From Acidobacteriota bacterium (GTDB taxonomy: Bacteria; Acidobacteriota; Blastocatellia; RBC074), in the NCBI GenBank assembly GCA_018269055.1, contig JAFDVI010000027.1, positions 53,927 through 117,926 of the forward strand: a stretch of DNA of 64,000 nucleotides. Reading direction: 5' to 3'. Position 1 is the first letter of the stretch. Every line of letters starts with the position of its first letter. The notes below the pieces were generated by a model, which had not been told where the DNA came from, ran no database searches, and worked only from the letters and a program-made list of their open reading frames with translations. Shown here in pieces: positions 23,301 through 36,107 of the stretch. A program made the position numbers and the translations under genes.

Positions 23301-25523
23301 TTACACAAAACTAAAGCCCTGCTTCGTCATCGGCATGGTGCGAATGCGTTCGCCAGTTGCCGAAAAGACCGCGTTGGCAATCGCAGGCAGAATGGGCGGC
23401 AGTGCCGGTTCGCCCAAGCCAGTTGGCGGATTGTTCGATTTGATCCAATGGACTTCAATCGGCGGAGTTTGCGACATCTTCACCAGCGGGTGTTGATGAT
23501 AATTTGATTGCACGACGCGCCCGTTTTTCAAGCTGATTTCCTGCAACATTTCGCTCATGCCATCCACTACTGCGCCTTGCGTCAGGTTTTCGGCTGCGCC
23601 CAGATTGATAACCTGACTGCCAATGTCTCCGGCGACCCAGACTTTGTTCACTTTGATTTTCTTTTTGTCCGATACATTGGACACGGTGACTTCGGCGACT
23701 TCGGCAAAATAGCCGCGATGGCTGTAATAAAAGCCGATGCCCATGGCAGTGCCTTTCGGCAACTGGCGTTTGCCCCAGCCGGATTTTTCGGCCACCAATT
23801 TGACGACATCAATCATCCGCTGCGCATTCATTACGCCCGGCGTTCCGGCAGACGGCGCGTTGCTCAATAATTCCAGGCGGAATTGCACCGGGTCTTTGCC
23901 GGCGGCAGCGGCGAGTTCGTCAATAAACGATTGATATACCCACGCATAGACATTGGAACGCGGCGCGCGCAATGCACCGGTTTTCATGCCAAGCGGCATC
24001 ACCGAAGCCTGCAGCAGAAAATTCGGCACAAAGCGCGAAGGGAATTCGTTGCCGTCCACTTGCCCGGAATGCGTGAAGGTTTCGCCTTCGCCATAACCGA
24101 CAAAGTGGTTATGCCAGGCAACCAGCTTTCCTGCGCCATCCACTGCGGCTTTCAAATACTGGAATCCGCCCGAACGGTAATAGTCATGCTGCATGTCGTC
24201 TTCGCGCGTCCACAACAGTTTGACCGGCGCTCCAACGGTTTTAGAAATCCAGGCGGCTTCGCACATGTAATCGTTATACAACCGGCGTCCGAATCCACCT
24301 CCGCCGCGCACCATATGAATGGTGATGTCTTTTTCTGGTATGCCCATCAAACGCGACACAATGGTTTTTCCGATTTGCGGCGTCTGGCTGGTCGTCCAAA
24401 CTTCCAGCTTGCCGTCCTTGAAATGCGCCGTGCAGTTTTGCGGTTCCAATGGCGCGTGGGCGATGAATGGAAAGATATACTGACTTTCGACAACCTTGAC
24501 ATCACTTCGCTTGAATACGGCTTCGGCATCGCCGTCCCTGCGCAGCGTACGCGTTGGCGTTTGTCTGGAAATTTCATCGGCTTTTTTGGCAATGTCCGCG
24601 CTGTTTTGCGTCGCCCATTTGCCTTCGTCCCATTTCACTTCCAGTTTTTCGCGCGCGGAGTTTGCCGCCCACCAACTGTCGGCCACGATGGCGATGCCCG
24701 ATTCAAGCCCCGGATCGTCGTTCAGGTAATTCGGAAATGCGCTGGGCAGCGGTTTGCCTTCGACGACGAAAGCGTGCCTGATGCCTTTCAAGGCTTTGAT
24801 GGCGTCAAGGTTTGCGCTGACGACTTTGCCGCCGGGCACGGGCGTTTTTTCAAACACGGCATAAAGCATTCCCGGCACGGTCACATCAATACCGAAGATG
24901 GGCTTGCCGGTGACGATTTCTTTGTTTTCGACATCGTGCGTCGTCGTGCCGATGATTTTGTAGTCCTTCGGGTCTTTCAGCTTGAGCGATTTGAAATCCG
25001 GCACCGGCATCGTGGCGGCCTTGGTCGCGAGTTCGCCATAGTCCAAGGAACGATTGGACGCTTTGTGATGCACGCGCCCTGAAGCCGTTGAGCATTCGGA
25101 CGCCGCGACGCTCCAAGTTTGCGCGGCAGCGGCAATCAGCATTTGCCGCGCCGCGCCGCCAACCTGCCGCATCGGTTCCCAGTTGTTCGGCGTCGCAGTG
25201 CTGCCGCCCGTGAACTGGATGCCGTACTTGTTGTTGTCCACGCCGGCGCGCACGATCTTGACCTGTTTCCATTCCACATCGAGTTCTTCGGCAATCAACA
25301 TCGGCAGCATATTCAGCGAATGTTGTCCGGTTTCAGGATTGCGCGATGTGATACGGACAATGCCGTCGGGCGCAATGCTGACAAAATCCGCCGGAGCCAG
25401 TGCGGCTTGTTGGCTTTGCGCCAGCGCCGCAGCCTTTGACGAATGCAGGCTGAGTAGAAAGCCTCCGCCCGCCAACGCCGAAACCTGAAGAAAAGAGCGA
25501 CGATTGATTTTGGCCGTGGTCAT
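23301..25523 (-). CDS. Molybdopterin-binding aldehyde/isoquinoline oxidoreductase beta subunit (IorB-like)
   Basis: A 740-residue member of the xanthine dehydrogenase family with a Tat leader (INRRSFLQVSALAGGGFLL). It has the family's molybdopterin-binding landmarks: GGGGFGRRLYNDY, GALRAPRSN and the C-terminal [17 protein letters not shown], whose Glu should be the catalytic base. Such subunits hydroxylate N-heterocycles or oxidise aldehydes in the periplasm and need a two-cluster [2Fe-2S] partner, which is not adjacent; it might share the partner at 34.3 kb. A closely similar but frameshifted paralogue lies at 32.1-34.3 kb. It is the third gene of an operon behind the PQQ-propeller gene (9-bp gap, GAGGAGA ribosome-binding site). 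Confidence 0.9.
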   Translation of the reverse strand: MTTAKINRRSFLQVSALAGGGFLLSLHSSKAAALAQSQQAALAPADFVSIAPDGIVRITSRNPETGQHSLNMLPMLIAEELDVEWKQVKIVRAGVDNNKYGIQFTGGSTATPNNWEPMRQVGGAARQMLIAAAAQTWSVAASECSTASGRVHHKASNRSLDYGELATKAATMPVPDFKSLKLKDPKDYKIIGTTTHDVENKEIVTGKPIFGIDVTVPGMLYAVFEKTPVPGGKVVSANLDAIKALKGIRHAFVVEGKPLPSAFPNYLNDDPGLESGIAIVADSWWAANSAREKLEVKWDEGKWATQNSADIAKKADEISRQTPTRTLRRDGDAEAVFKRSDVKVVESQYIFPFIAHAPLEPQNCTAHFKDGKLEVWTTSQTPQIGKTIVSRLMGIPEKDITIHMVRGGGGFGRRLYNDYMCEAAWISKTVGAPVKLLWTREDDMQHDYYRSGGFQYLKAAVDGAGKLVAWHNHFVGYGEGETFTHSGQVDGNEFPSRFVPNFLLQASVMPLGMKTGALRAPRSNVYAWVYQSFIDELAAAAGKDPVQFRLELLSNAPSAGTPGVMNAQRMIDVVKLVAEKSGWGKRQLPKGTAMGIGFYYSHRGYFAEVAEVTVSNVSDKKKIKVNKVWVAGDIGSQVINLGAAENLTQGAVVDGMSEMLQEISLKNGRVVQSNYHQHPLVKMSQTPPIEVHWIKSNNPPTGLGEPALPPILPAIANAVFSATGERIRTMPMTKQGFSFV

Positions 25524-25532
25524 AAGTTCTCC

Positions 25533-26786
25533 TCATTTCCCCTTCACGTCATAGCAAGTCAGTTCATTCTGATTGCGGATGTAAAGTTTGCCGCCCACGA
25601 CCACCGGATGCGCCCAGCTATCCCAGCCTCGGTCATTGATCGGAAAACGCCCTTTTTCGACGTAGGCTTTGGGGTTGGCTTCGGCCAGACCGACCATCTG
25701 TTTTTCACCGAGCAAATACAACATCCCGTCAGCGTAGGTGATTGAGCCTTTGCCGACGCTGCGATCTTTCCACATCACCTTGCCCGTGCCGAACTCGATG
25801 CACGTCAGAATTGCGTTGTTGAAGCCGTATAGATAGCCATCAACCAAAACCATTCCGCCGTGATGGTTCTGCATGTCCTTCGTGAAGTAGATTTCCTGCG
25901 CTTTGACCTCACCGTCCTGCGCTGTCAGGTTGAGTAACGCTCCGCCCGTGCCATAAGCCGAAGAGAAAAAGACTTTGTTGTCTGCAAAAATCGGTGTTGC
26001 GCAGTTGGCAACGCGGTTGGCGACTTTCGTGTAGCGCCACATCAGCTTGCCATCGCTGGCGCGCACGCCGACTGCCGCGTTCGCCGTGAAATTAATGTAG
26101 CTGTGCACACCGCCAACCTCTGCGATGATGCAAGAGGCATAGCCCGCCTCATCACTCAACTCTTTCGCGCGCCAAATCTCAGCGCCGGTCATCTTGTCCA
26201 GGGCCACGATCCCTGCGCCGCTGCCGCCGGGCGAGACGATCAACTTATTCCCGTCCACCAGCGGCGATTCGCTGATCAGCCAGCGTGGATTGCTTGCGTT
26301 ATACTCTTTCAGAATATTTTTGCCCCACACACGCGAGCCGTCCTTTTCGCGCAGGCAAGCCAGATCGCCGTTTTCAGTCAGCACGTAAAGCCTGTCGCCA
26401 TCCAGCGTCGGCGTGCCGCGCGGCCCATTGCCTTTGTCCTGCTCTACCCGTGCCCCAAACGGAACTGACCAGATCGGCTTTCCATCGGTGCGGTTCAAAC
26501 AGAAAATCGTGCTCTTGGCTTCGCCCGCTGTCCCGCTCGTTCCCTGCACGTAAACGCGGTCACCGCGAATCGCCACGGAGCCGTAACCTTCGCCGAGATT
26601 TGTAATTGACCAGGTCACAGCCGGGCCTTTCTCAGGCCATTGCTTGAGCAATCCGATTTCATTCGATAACCCGTTGCGCAGCGGGCCACGCCACTGCGGC
26701 CAATCGGTTGTAGGCGCCGTGCTGCCCGCCGTGATCGCCAGCAAAGCGAAGGCGCAAAAGAACGCAGACGAAAGTAAAAACTTCAT
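25533..26786 (-). CDS. PQQ-like beta-propeller repeat protein
   Basis: A 417-residue exported WD40/PQQ-type propeller. A signal peptide (FLLSSAFFCAFALLAIT) is followed by TDWPQWRGPLRNGLSNE, the usual opening of the acidobacterial/planctomycete outer-membrane assembly-type PQQ repeat, and by repeats such as VQGTSGTAGEAKSTIFCLNR and IVALDKMTGAEIW. It may be a redox-linked or scaffold protein rather than a true dehydrogenase. It lies 10 bp after the hydrolase gene and 9 bp before the molybdopterin oxidase, so the three probably form one transcript. AAGGAGAG supports ATG 26786. Confidence 0.85.
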   Translation of the reverse strand: MKFLLSSAFFCAFALLAITAGSTAPTTDWPQWRGPLRNGLSNEIGLLKQWPEKGPAVTWSITNLGEGYGSVAIRGDRVYVQGTSGTAGEAKSTIFCLNRTDGKPIWSVPFGARVEQDKGNGPRGTPTLDGDRLYVLTENGDLACLREKDGSRVWGKNILKEYNASNPRWLISESPLVDGNKLIVSPGGSGAGIVALDKMTGAEIWRAKELSDEAGYASCIIAEVGGVHSYINFTANAAVGVRASDGKLMWRYTKVANRVANCATPIFADNKVFFSSAYGTGGALLNLTAQDGEVKAQEIYFTKDMQNHHGGMVLVDGYLYGFNNAILTCIEFGTGKVMWKDRSVGKGSITYADGMLYLLGEKQMVGLAEANPKAYVEKGRFPINDRGWDSWAHPVVVGGKLYIRNQNELTCYDVKGK

Positions 26787-26796
26787 GACTCTCTCC

Positions 26797-27906
26797 TTAT
26801 TTGTTGCCGCCCCTGCGGATAGCCGGATATTTGTCCAGCCCCTTCTTGGCAAGCCACGCGGACATTAAGTCCGCGACTTGCAGGTTGTTCAAATCAGAAA
26901 AGGGAAAATGCGTGTTGCCCTTAATACCGACTTCGGGCAAATGAACGACCGTGACATCACCACCGTGCTTGTTCACTACATCGCGCCATTTGCGCGCCAT
27001 TTCCAAACGGGCGCGCCATCCATCTTGCCCTGCGTTTGGTATTTGTTCTTTGGGGATGAAATCGCCGTAGTAGATGACGATGGGAATTTTAGTCAGCAAT
27101 ATAAATTCCGCCAGCGGGATTCCCACCGCTGCCAGCGGCCCACCGGAACTTTGAATCGGAGCGGGCACTTCGCCTTCCGGGAAGACGAAACTGCTGCCCG
27201 GTTCATAAGAGACGATGGCGCGCACGTTTTGGTTCTTAATGGCCGTGCGCCAGCCAAAGCCGCCGCTGTGCGAATGGGTAACAAGAATCCCAGGCCCTAT
27301 CTTGTCAAAAAGCGCCGCGACGGCGCGCGCGTTCACGTCACCATCAATCGGGCCTATGTTCGGGGTCATTTGGCGGAAGTATTGATTGAGCGCCTCCGGG
27401 TCGCGCGAAAACTGCACGCCGGGGAAAAAATCGGGCCAGATGCCGAGCCGGAACGTGCCAAACCATCCCTGTTCGTCCGGCGTAGGCGCAATGGTAGCGG
27501 CCTGCGTGCTGCGCCCTGCGTTCCCGCGTCGCGGTTGGTCAATCAAATAAACCCCGAAGCCACGCCGCAGGAAAATGGTTTGATAACCTTCGCGTCCGTC
27601 CGCGGTCGTCTCCCAGGTCTTCGAGAATTGCCCAATGCCGTGCCACATCACCAGCGGAAGCCGACGCGCCTTCACCGGAAGCTGATAAAACACGTAAGCA
27701 TGATCGCCGTGCAATGTTTGCCCGTCAGGTGTCGGACGCAAGGGATCAAACTTGCCTGGATTCGTAATAACCGTTCCGCCGACCGCGAAACTACCTTGCT
27801 CTTTGATTTGCAGCGGCGGTAGTTCGCGCTTTCCGCTCGTCTGCGCGCTCACGGCCACAGAGAGAAGCAAGAAGATCATGAATAATGTTTGCGGTTTGGG
27901 TCTCAT
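26797..27906 (-). CDS. Exported alpha/beta hydrolase (esterase-like)
   Basis: A 369-residue secreted hydrolase. After a signal peptide (LFMIFLLLSVAVSAQ) it has the oxyanion region LVMWHGIGQFSKTWETT, a probable nucleophile Ser in VTHSHSGGFG and VVHLPEVGIKGNTHFPF containing a candidate His. Substrate unknown. It is the first gene of the esterase-PQQ propeller-oxidase operon. GGAGGA lies 6-7 bp before ATG 27906; the open frame upstream runs into a repeat element. Confidence 0.82.
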   Translation of the reverse strand: MRPKPQTLFMIFLLLSVAVSAQTSGKRELPPLQIKEQGSFAVGGTVITNPGKFDPLRPTPDGQTLHGDHAYVFYQLPVKARRLPLVMWHGIGQFSKTWETTADGREGYQTIFLRRGFGVYLIDQPRRGNAGRSTQAATIAPTPDEQGWFGTFRLGIWPDFFPGVQFSRDPEALNQYFRQMTPNIGPIDGDVNARAVAALFDKIGPGILVTHSHSGGFGWRTAIKNQNVRAIVSYEPGSSFVFPEGEVPAPIQSSGGPLAAVGIPLAEFILLTKIPIVIYYGDFIPKEQIPNAGQDGWRARLEMARKWRDVVNKHGGDVTVVHLPEVGIKGNTHFPFSDLNNLQVADLMSAWLAKKGLDKYPAIRRGGNK

Positions 27907-27955
27907 CAAATCCTCCAACCAATATCGAGTTTGCCGGCCGGTTATTTGAAACCGG

Positions 27956-28166
27956 GCGTAATTCAGCAGACTTCGAATCGGCTCCGTAGGAGCCAAATGT
28001 TTATAGAAACCGCGCGTTATTGCTCCCAAGCTCCATAGGAGCGAAATATGGGGTGTCGCTCCTCGCGGAGCTTGGCAGATAAACGCTGTCCAAATCTATA
28101 AACATTTCGCGCCGCTGGCGCCGAAATCCTCGGAAAATCGTTGAAACTCTGGGTTCGGAATTACGC
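27956..28166. repeat. MITE-like composite palindrome, 9-bp terminal inverted repeat
   Basis: This fills most of the 302-bp gap between two minus-strand genes. The ends are GCGTAATTC (27956-27964) and GAATTACGC (28158-28166). Inside are GGCTCCGTAGGAGCC (27980-27994) and a perfect 12-bp pair AAATGTTTATAG (27995-28006) / CTATAAACATTT (28096-28107), with further GCTCC/GGAGC palindromes between. I see no clear target duplication. Confidence 0.65.
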
Positions 28167-28208
28167 ACACTCTTCGGTTATTTACACAGGTCGCGGCTCG
28201 CTGTGAGC

Positions 28209-29867
<1,659 letters not shown>

Positions 29868-29876
29868 GATGTTCCT

Positions 29877-31788
<1,912 letters not shown>

Positions 31789-31811
31789 TCACGGGACTTA
31801 ACTGTTTGTGT

Positions 31812-31879
31812 GATTCTAAAAGCTTGGGGAAAGAGGGTGGTAAGACGATTCTGGTGAATGCTTATACGATCCTGCAAAG
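31812..31879 (-). promoter_or_regulatory. Putative AraC-type operator/promoter A (aldo/keto reductase operon)
   Basis: This 68-bp block matches 35039-35106 without gaps at about three positions in four. It holds direct half-sites ACGATTCT (31845-31852) and ACGATCCT (31866-31873) whose starts are 21 bp apart, two helical turns, as AraC-family dimers prefer. On the minus strand a TAGAAT -10-like box lies at the gene-proximal end, 33 bp before the ATG. The factor is inferred to be the AraC_N protein at 35156. Confidence 0.65.
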
Positions 31880-31882
31880 AAT

Positions 31883-32048
31883 CTAAATCAAAACAAAAAA
31901 CTTTGAGACAGGATTAACAGGATTTTCAGGATAAACGGAATTCCAACTTGATTGGAGCCTTGTTGAAATTGGCGTTTCTGAAAATCCTGCACAATCCTGT
32001 AAATCCTGTCGAAAAAAGAGTGTCCCAATGTTGTTTGTTCTGATTTAG
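31883..32048. repeat. MITE-like element, 28-bp imperfect terminal inverted repeats
   Basis: The left end CTAAATCAAAACAAAAAACT... (31883-31910) matches the reverse complement of 32021-32048 at 24 of 28 positions. Inside it, GACAGGATTAACAGGATTTT (from 31907) opposes AATCCTGTAAATCCTGTC (ends 32010). It starts 3 bp after the putative operator and makes up most of the 334-bp intergenic region. No clear target duplication. Confidence 0.65.
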
Positions 32049-32059
32049 GGAAAAACTTT

Positions 32060-32094
32060 GGATGATCCTGGAGGCAGCGCCTCCAGGATCATCC
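32060..32094 (-). terminator. Perfect 16-bp-stem hairpin terminator of the second oxidase operon
   Basis: GGATGATCCTGGAGGC (32060-32075) and its exact reverse complement (32079-32094) enclose a 3-nt loop. Read on the minus strand it is followed by AAAGTTTTTCCC. It lies just after the stop of the IorB-like gene, so it fits an intrinsic terminator. Confidence 0.8.
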
Positions 32095-32113
32095 TGTCCG
32101 CTTCAAAATGTTT

Positions 32114-34338
32114 TTACGCGAAGCTGAAGCCCTGCTTCGTCATCGGCATGGTGCGAATGCGTTCGCCCGTGGCGGTGAAAATCGCGTTGCATACTGCAGG
32201 CAGAATTGGTGGCAACGCGGGTTCACCCAAGCCTGTTGGCGGGTTATTGGTTTTCAGGAAATGGACTTCGATGTTTGGCGGCGCCTGCGACATTCTCAGC
32301 ATTGGATGCTGATGATAGTTCGTTTGAACGACGGCTCCGTTTTTGAGCGTAATTTCCTGGATCATTTCGCTCAAGCCATCTATGACCGAGCCTTGCACCT
32401 GAGTTTCAGCGGAACTGGGATTGATAATATGACTTCCCACGTCAGCCGCAACCCAGACTTTATTCACCTTGATTTTCTTGTTGGCTTTGACCGTGACTTC
32501 GGCGATTTCGGCAAAATAGCCACGATGGCTGTAATGAAAAGCGACGCCCATTGCCGTGCCTTTCGGCAACTGGCGCTTGCCCCAGCCCGATTTCTCTGCC
32601 ACCAAGTTGACTACGCCAATCATGCGAGATGCGTCCAAGCCCATTTCACGCTGACCTAAAGGCAACGGCGTTGTTGCCAGTAAATCCAAACGGAATTGCA
32701 CAGGGTCTTGGCCGGCGGCGTGGGCGAGTTCGTCTATGAATGATTGGAGCACCCACGCCGTGCTGTTGGAGTAGGGCGCACGCAATGCTCCGGTTTTTAG
32801 CCCGAGCGGCATCACCGAAGACTGCACACGAAAATTCGGCACAAAACGCGCGGGGAATTCGTTCGGCTGAAATCCCCCGTCGTGGGCGAAGGCGTTTCCT
32901 TCGCCGTAACCGACAAAGTGATCGTGCCCGCAACCAGCTTGCCGTCTTTGTCCACCGCGCCTTTCATAAACTGGAAGCCGCCACAACGGTAATAATCGTG
33001 TTGAATGTCGTCTTCGCGCGACCAAACTAACTTGACCGGCGCGCCGACCTGTTTGGAAATCCACGCGGCGTCCAACATAAAATCGTTATACGCTCGCCGT
33101 CCGAAGCCACCGCCTCCGCGCACGTTGTGAACGGTCACATCCTTTTCAGGCAGATTGAGCAACTGCGCCACCATCGTGCGTCCACTTTGCGGGATTTGCC
33201 CGGCAGTCCAGATTTCCAGCTTGCCATCTTTGAAATGGGCGGTGCAATTTTGCGGCTCCATCGTGCCGTGCGCGATGAAGGGAATGACGTAGTTGCTCTC
33301 AATGGTTTTGACGTCATCGCGTTTGAAAAGAGCTTCAACGTCGCCGTCCTGTCGTAGTGTGCGTGCCGCAGCTTGTTTGGAAAGCGCATCTGCTTTTTTA
33401 GCATTCTCCACGCTATCCTGTGTGCCCCATTTCCCAGCGTCCCATTTCACTTCCAGTTTTTCGCGCGCCGACTGCGCCGCCCACCAGCTATCCGCGACGA
33501 TGGCGACGCCGGATTCAAAGCCAGGGTCTTCAAACAGGTAATTCGGATAATCGCTGCGCAGTGGCCGGCCTTCGATGATGAATGCGTGTTTCACGCCTTT
33601 CAGCGCTTTGATCGCATCAAGATTGGCGCTCACCGCTTTGCCGCCCAGCACCGGAGTTCTTTGCATCACAGCATAGAGCATCCCCGGCACCACAACATCA
33701 ATGCCGAAAATCGGCTTGCCCGTCAGGATGTCTTTGGTTTCCACGCTGATGGTGGACGTGCCGATGATCTTGTAATCCTTAGGGTCTTTGAGCTTGACGG
33801 TTCGCAAGTCCGGCACGGGCATTGAAGCTGCCTTTGTCGCCAATTCACCGTAGCCTAAAGAGCGATTCGACGCTGTATGCAGCACGCGACCGGAAGCCGT
33901 CGAGCATTCCGATTCGGCTACGCCCCACGTCTGAGCCGCTGCGGCAATCAGCATTTGCCGACCTGCTGCGCCCACCTGCCGCATCGGTTCCCAGCTCATG
34001 GGCGTACCTGAACTGCCGCCCGTGAATTGCGGACCGTATTTATTCTCGGCATCGGCGCGCACGATTTTGACATCTTTCCACTCCACATCCAGTTCCTCGG
34101 CAATCAGCATCGGCAGCGTATTCAGAATGTTTTGTCCGATCTCCGTATTTTTTGCGGTGAGGGTGACGATGCCGTTGGGCGCAATGCGAATAAAATCCTG
34201 GGGCTGTAATGCGACTTGCGCGCCGCGTCCGCCCTGTGCCAGTGCCGTTACCTTCGGAACCAAACCCAGAATTATGCCACCACCAGCGAGCGCGCTTACC
34301 TGAAGAAACGAGCGACGATTGATTTTAGTCCTCATCAT
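32114..34338 (-). pseudogene. Frameshifted IorB-like molybdopterin oxidoreductase subunit
   Basis: Together the two overlapping frames encode about 741 residues, matching the intact 740-residue paralogue at 23.3-25.5 kb. The N-terminal frame (34338 to about 32930) has the Tat leader INRRSFLQVSALAGGGIIL and [13 protein letters not shown] and runs to DGKLVAG. The C-terminal frame resumes at [10 protein letters not shown] and ends with the active-site [17 protein letters not shown] and [11 protein letters not shown]. The paralogue has [16 protein letters not shown] there, so one base (the T of a TGG codon) seems to be missing near 32928. It may be a real mutation or a sequencing error. ATG 34338 overlaps the stop of the [2Fe-2S] gene (TAATG) and follows AAGGAGG, so the subunits are coupled. 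Confidence 0.85.
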
Positions 34339-34841
34339 TAATCCTCCTTGCTGCCCGAACGGGTAACTGATTTGGTGGTGGTGTTGGAAGCGGCCAACTC
34401 GGATGCTTTGTGGATCGCGGCCCGGATGCGCAGGTAGGTGCCACATCGGCATAGGTTGCCATTCATTGCCGAATCAACTTCTGCATCGGTTGGTTTGGGC
34501 GTTTTCGCCAGCAGCGCACAGGCCGTCATGATCTGTCCGGCCTGGCAATACCCGCATTGCGGCACGTCAAGGTCTTGCCAGGCGACTTGCACAGGATGTG
34601 AACCATCGGGCGAAATGCCTTCAATTGTTGTGATGGCTTTATTGGCCGCCGCCGAAACCGGCGTCAGGCAGGCGCGTGTAGGTTTGCCGTCAAGATGCAC
34701 CGTGCAGGCTCCACACAGCCCCATACCGCAACCGAATTTCGTGCCTTTGAGATTGATTTCATCCCGCAAAAACCACAGCAACGGCATTTCTGGATCGCCC
34801 GCGAACTGTTGGTTCTTCCCATTCACTTTCAGCTTGATCAT
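34338..34841 (-). CDS. [2Fe-2S] subunit of molybdopterin oxidoreductase (IorA-like)
   Basis: A 167-residue electron-transfer subunit. The N-terminal plant-type ferredoxin domain ligates one cluster through [21 protein letters not shown]. The C-terminal helical domain holds the second cluster in [14 protein letters not shown] and [11 protein letters not shown]. It passes electrons from the molybdenum subunit to an external acceptor. Its stop overlaps the start of the large-subunit gene by one base. It has no signal sequence; co-export with the Tat-bearing large subunit is known in this family. Confidence 0.93.
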   Translation of the reverse strand: MIKLKVNGKNQQFAGDPEMPLLWFLRDEINLKGTKFGCGMGLCGACTVHLDGKPTRACLTPVSAAANKAITTIEGISPDGSHPVQVAWQDLDVPQCGYCQAGQIMTACALLAKTPKPTDAEVDSAMNGNLCRCGTYLRIRAAIHKASELAASNTTTKSVTRSGSKED

Positions 34842-34864
34842 AAATTATCTCCTCTATACGGTGT

Positions 34865-35023
<159 letters not shown>

Positions 35024-35038
35024 CTATTTGTAGGTTTG

Positions 35039-35106
35039 GATTCTAAAGATTTAGGGAGAAAAGCCGGTAAGACGATCCTCGCGAATGATTGTACAATCCT
35101 GCAAAA
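35039..35106. promoter_or_regulatory. Putative AraC-type operator/promoter B (oxidase operon and regulator)
   Basis: Second copy of the 68-bp block, 33 bp before the reductase stub. Direct half-sites ACGATCCT (35072-35079) and ACAATCCT (35093-35100) are again 21 bp apart, and the minus-strand TAGAAT box is at the same place. It lies in the divergent gap before the AraC_N gene, so it may also control that gene. Confidence 0.65.
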
Positions 35107-35120
35107 ACTAGGTGTATGAC

Positions 35121-35159
35121 ATGCAGGTAAAAATCAAAGAGGCTAAGATGAGTTTATGA
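35121..35159 (+). CDS. Possible 12-residue leader peptide before the AraC gene
   Basis: ATG at 35121 opens MQVKIKEAKMSL and ends in TGA at 35157-35159, which overlaps the AraC gene's ATG (35156) in ATGA. It could couple or attenuate translation. It may be chance; nothing but the overlap supports it. Confidence 0.25.
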   Translation: MQVKIKEAKMSL

Positions 35160-36082
35160 ACCCTAGAGAAACGAAACGTCTGGAACAAAGGACGCAAAGC
35201 AACAGAGAAGAGTTGGTTGAGCGAATTGCACGAGCCCTTCCCGAAGACGGAACCTTGGATGTATCCGCGAGTTTTCGCCTTGCTCGTTCCTCCAAACCGA
35301 CGGAGCCGATTCATTCGATGTATCAGCCTGCTTTTTGTGTGGTTGCCCAGGGTCACAAGCAGGCGCTTTTAGGCGAAGAAGTCTTCCGCTACGATCCGGG
35401 ACATTATTTGATCTACACGGTTGATTTGCCGCTCACCTTCCAGGTCGCGGAAGCGTCAACAGAACGACCCTATCTCGGTTTCCGGCTCAACCTGGATTCT
35501 TCTCTCGTCGCCTCGGTCATGATGGAATCGGGCATTGAGCTGAAAAAAGGCAACGCGAGCCTGAAAGCAATGGATGTCAGCCCGATGGACGCCAATCTGC
35601 TGGACGCTGTTGTCAGATTGGTTCGGCTGGTTGATGCTCCGGTTGAAGGCAAGGTTTTAGCGCCGCTCATCATCAGAGAGATTGTGTTTCGGCTTTTGGC
35701 GGGCGGGCAAAGCTCGCGGCTCAGCCATTTGCTGGCTTTGGGGGCAGATACTTGCCGCATTTCCAAGGCGATTGGGCATCTGCGCGAAAACTTTGACCGG
35801 CCGCTCAAAATTGAGGATGTCGCGCGCGAACTCGGAATGAGCGTTTCCGGCTTCCATCACCACTTCAAATCCGTCACGGCGATGAGTCCGTTGCAGTTTC
35901 AGAAACAAATCCGATTGCAGGAAGCGCGCCGCCTGATGCTCGGCGAGGACTTGGACGCAGCGAGCGCCGGTTTCCGCGTGGGCTATGAAGACCCCGCGTA
36001 CTTCAGCCGCGAGTACAAAAAGCTATTCGGCGCTCCACCGCAACGTGACATCGCTAAGCTCCGCAGCAACCTTGAACTTTAA
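35156..36082 (+). CDS. AraC family transcriptional regulator with AraC_N domain (YqhC-like)
   Basis: A 308-residue regulator. Residues about 40-190 form the cupin-like AraC_N domain (SMYQPAFCVVAQGHKQALLG, YLIYTVDLPLTFQV, SRLSHLLALGADTCRI). The C-terminal double helix-turn-helix has RPLKIEDVARELGMSVSGFH, SPLQFQKQIRLQEARRLML and VGYEDPAYFSREYKKLFGAP. In E. coli the relative YqhC activates aldehyde-detoxifying reductases including an aldo/keto reductase, so control of the reductase operon here is likely. The gene is divergent from the oxidase operon with operator B between them. AGAGG precedes the start. Confidence 0.92.
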   Translation: MNPRETKRLEQRTQSNREELVERIARALPEDGTLDVSASFRLARSSKPTEPIHSMYQPAFCVVAQGHKQALLGEEVFRYDPGHYLIYTVDLPLTFQVAEASTERPYLGFRLNLDSSLVASVMMESGIELKKGNASLKAMDVSPMDANLLDAVVRLVRLVDAPVEGKVLAPLIIREIVFRLLAGGQSSRLSHLLALGADTCRISKAIGHLRENFDRPLKIEDVARELGMSVSGFHHHFKSVTAMSPLQFQKQIRLQEARRLMLGEDLDAASAGFRVGYEDPAYFSREYKKLFGAPPQRDIAKLRSNLEL

Positions 36083-36107
36083 GAAACCAGCAATTGGCTC
36101 TTCTGAC

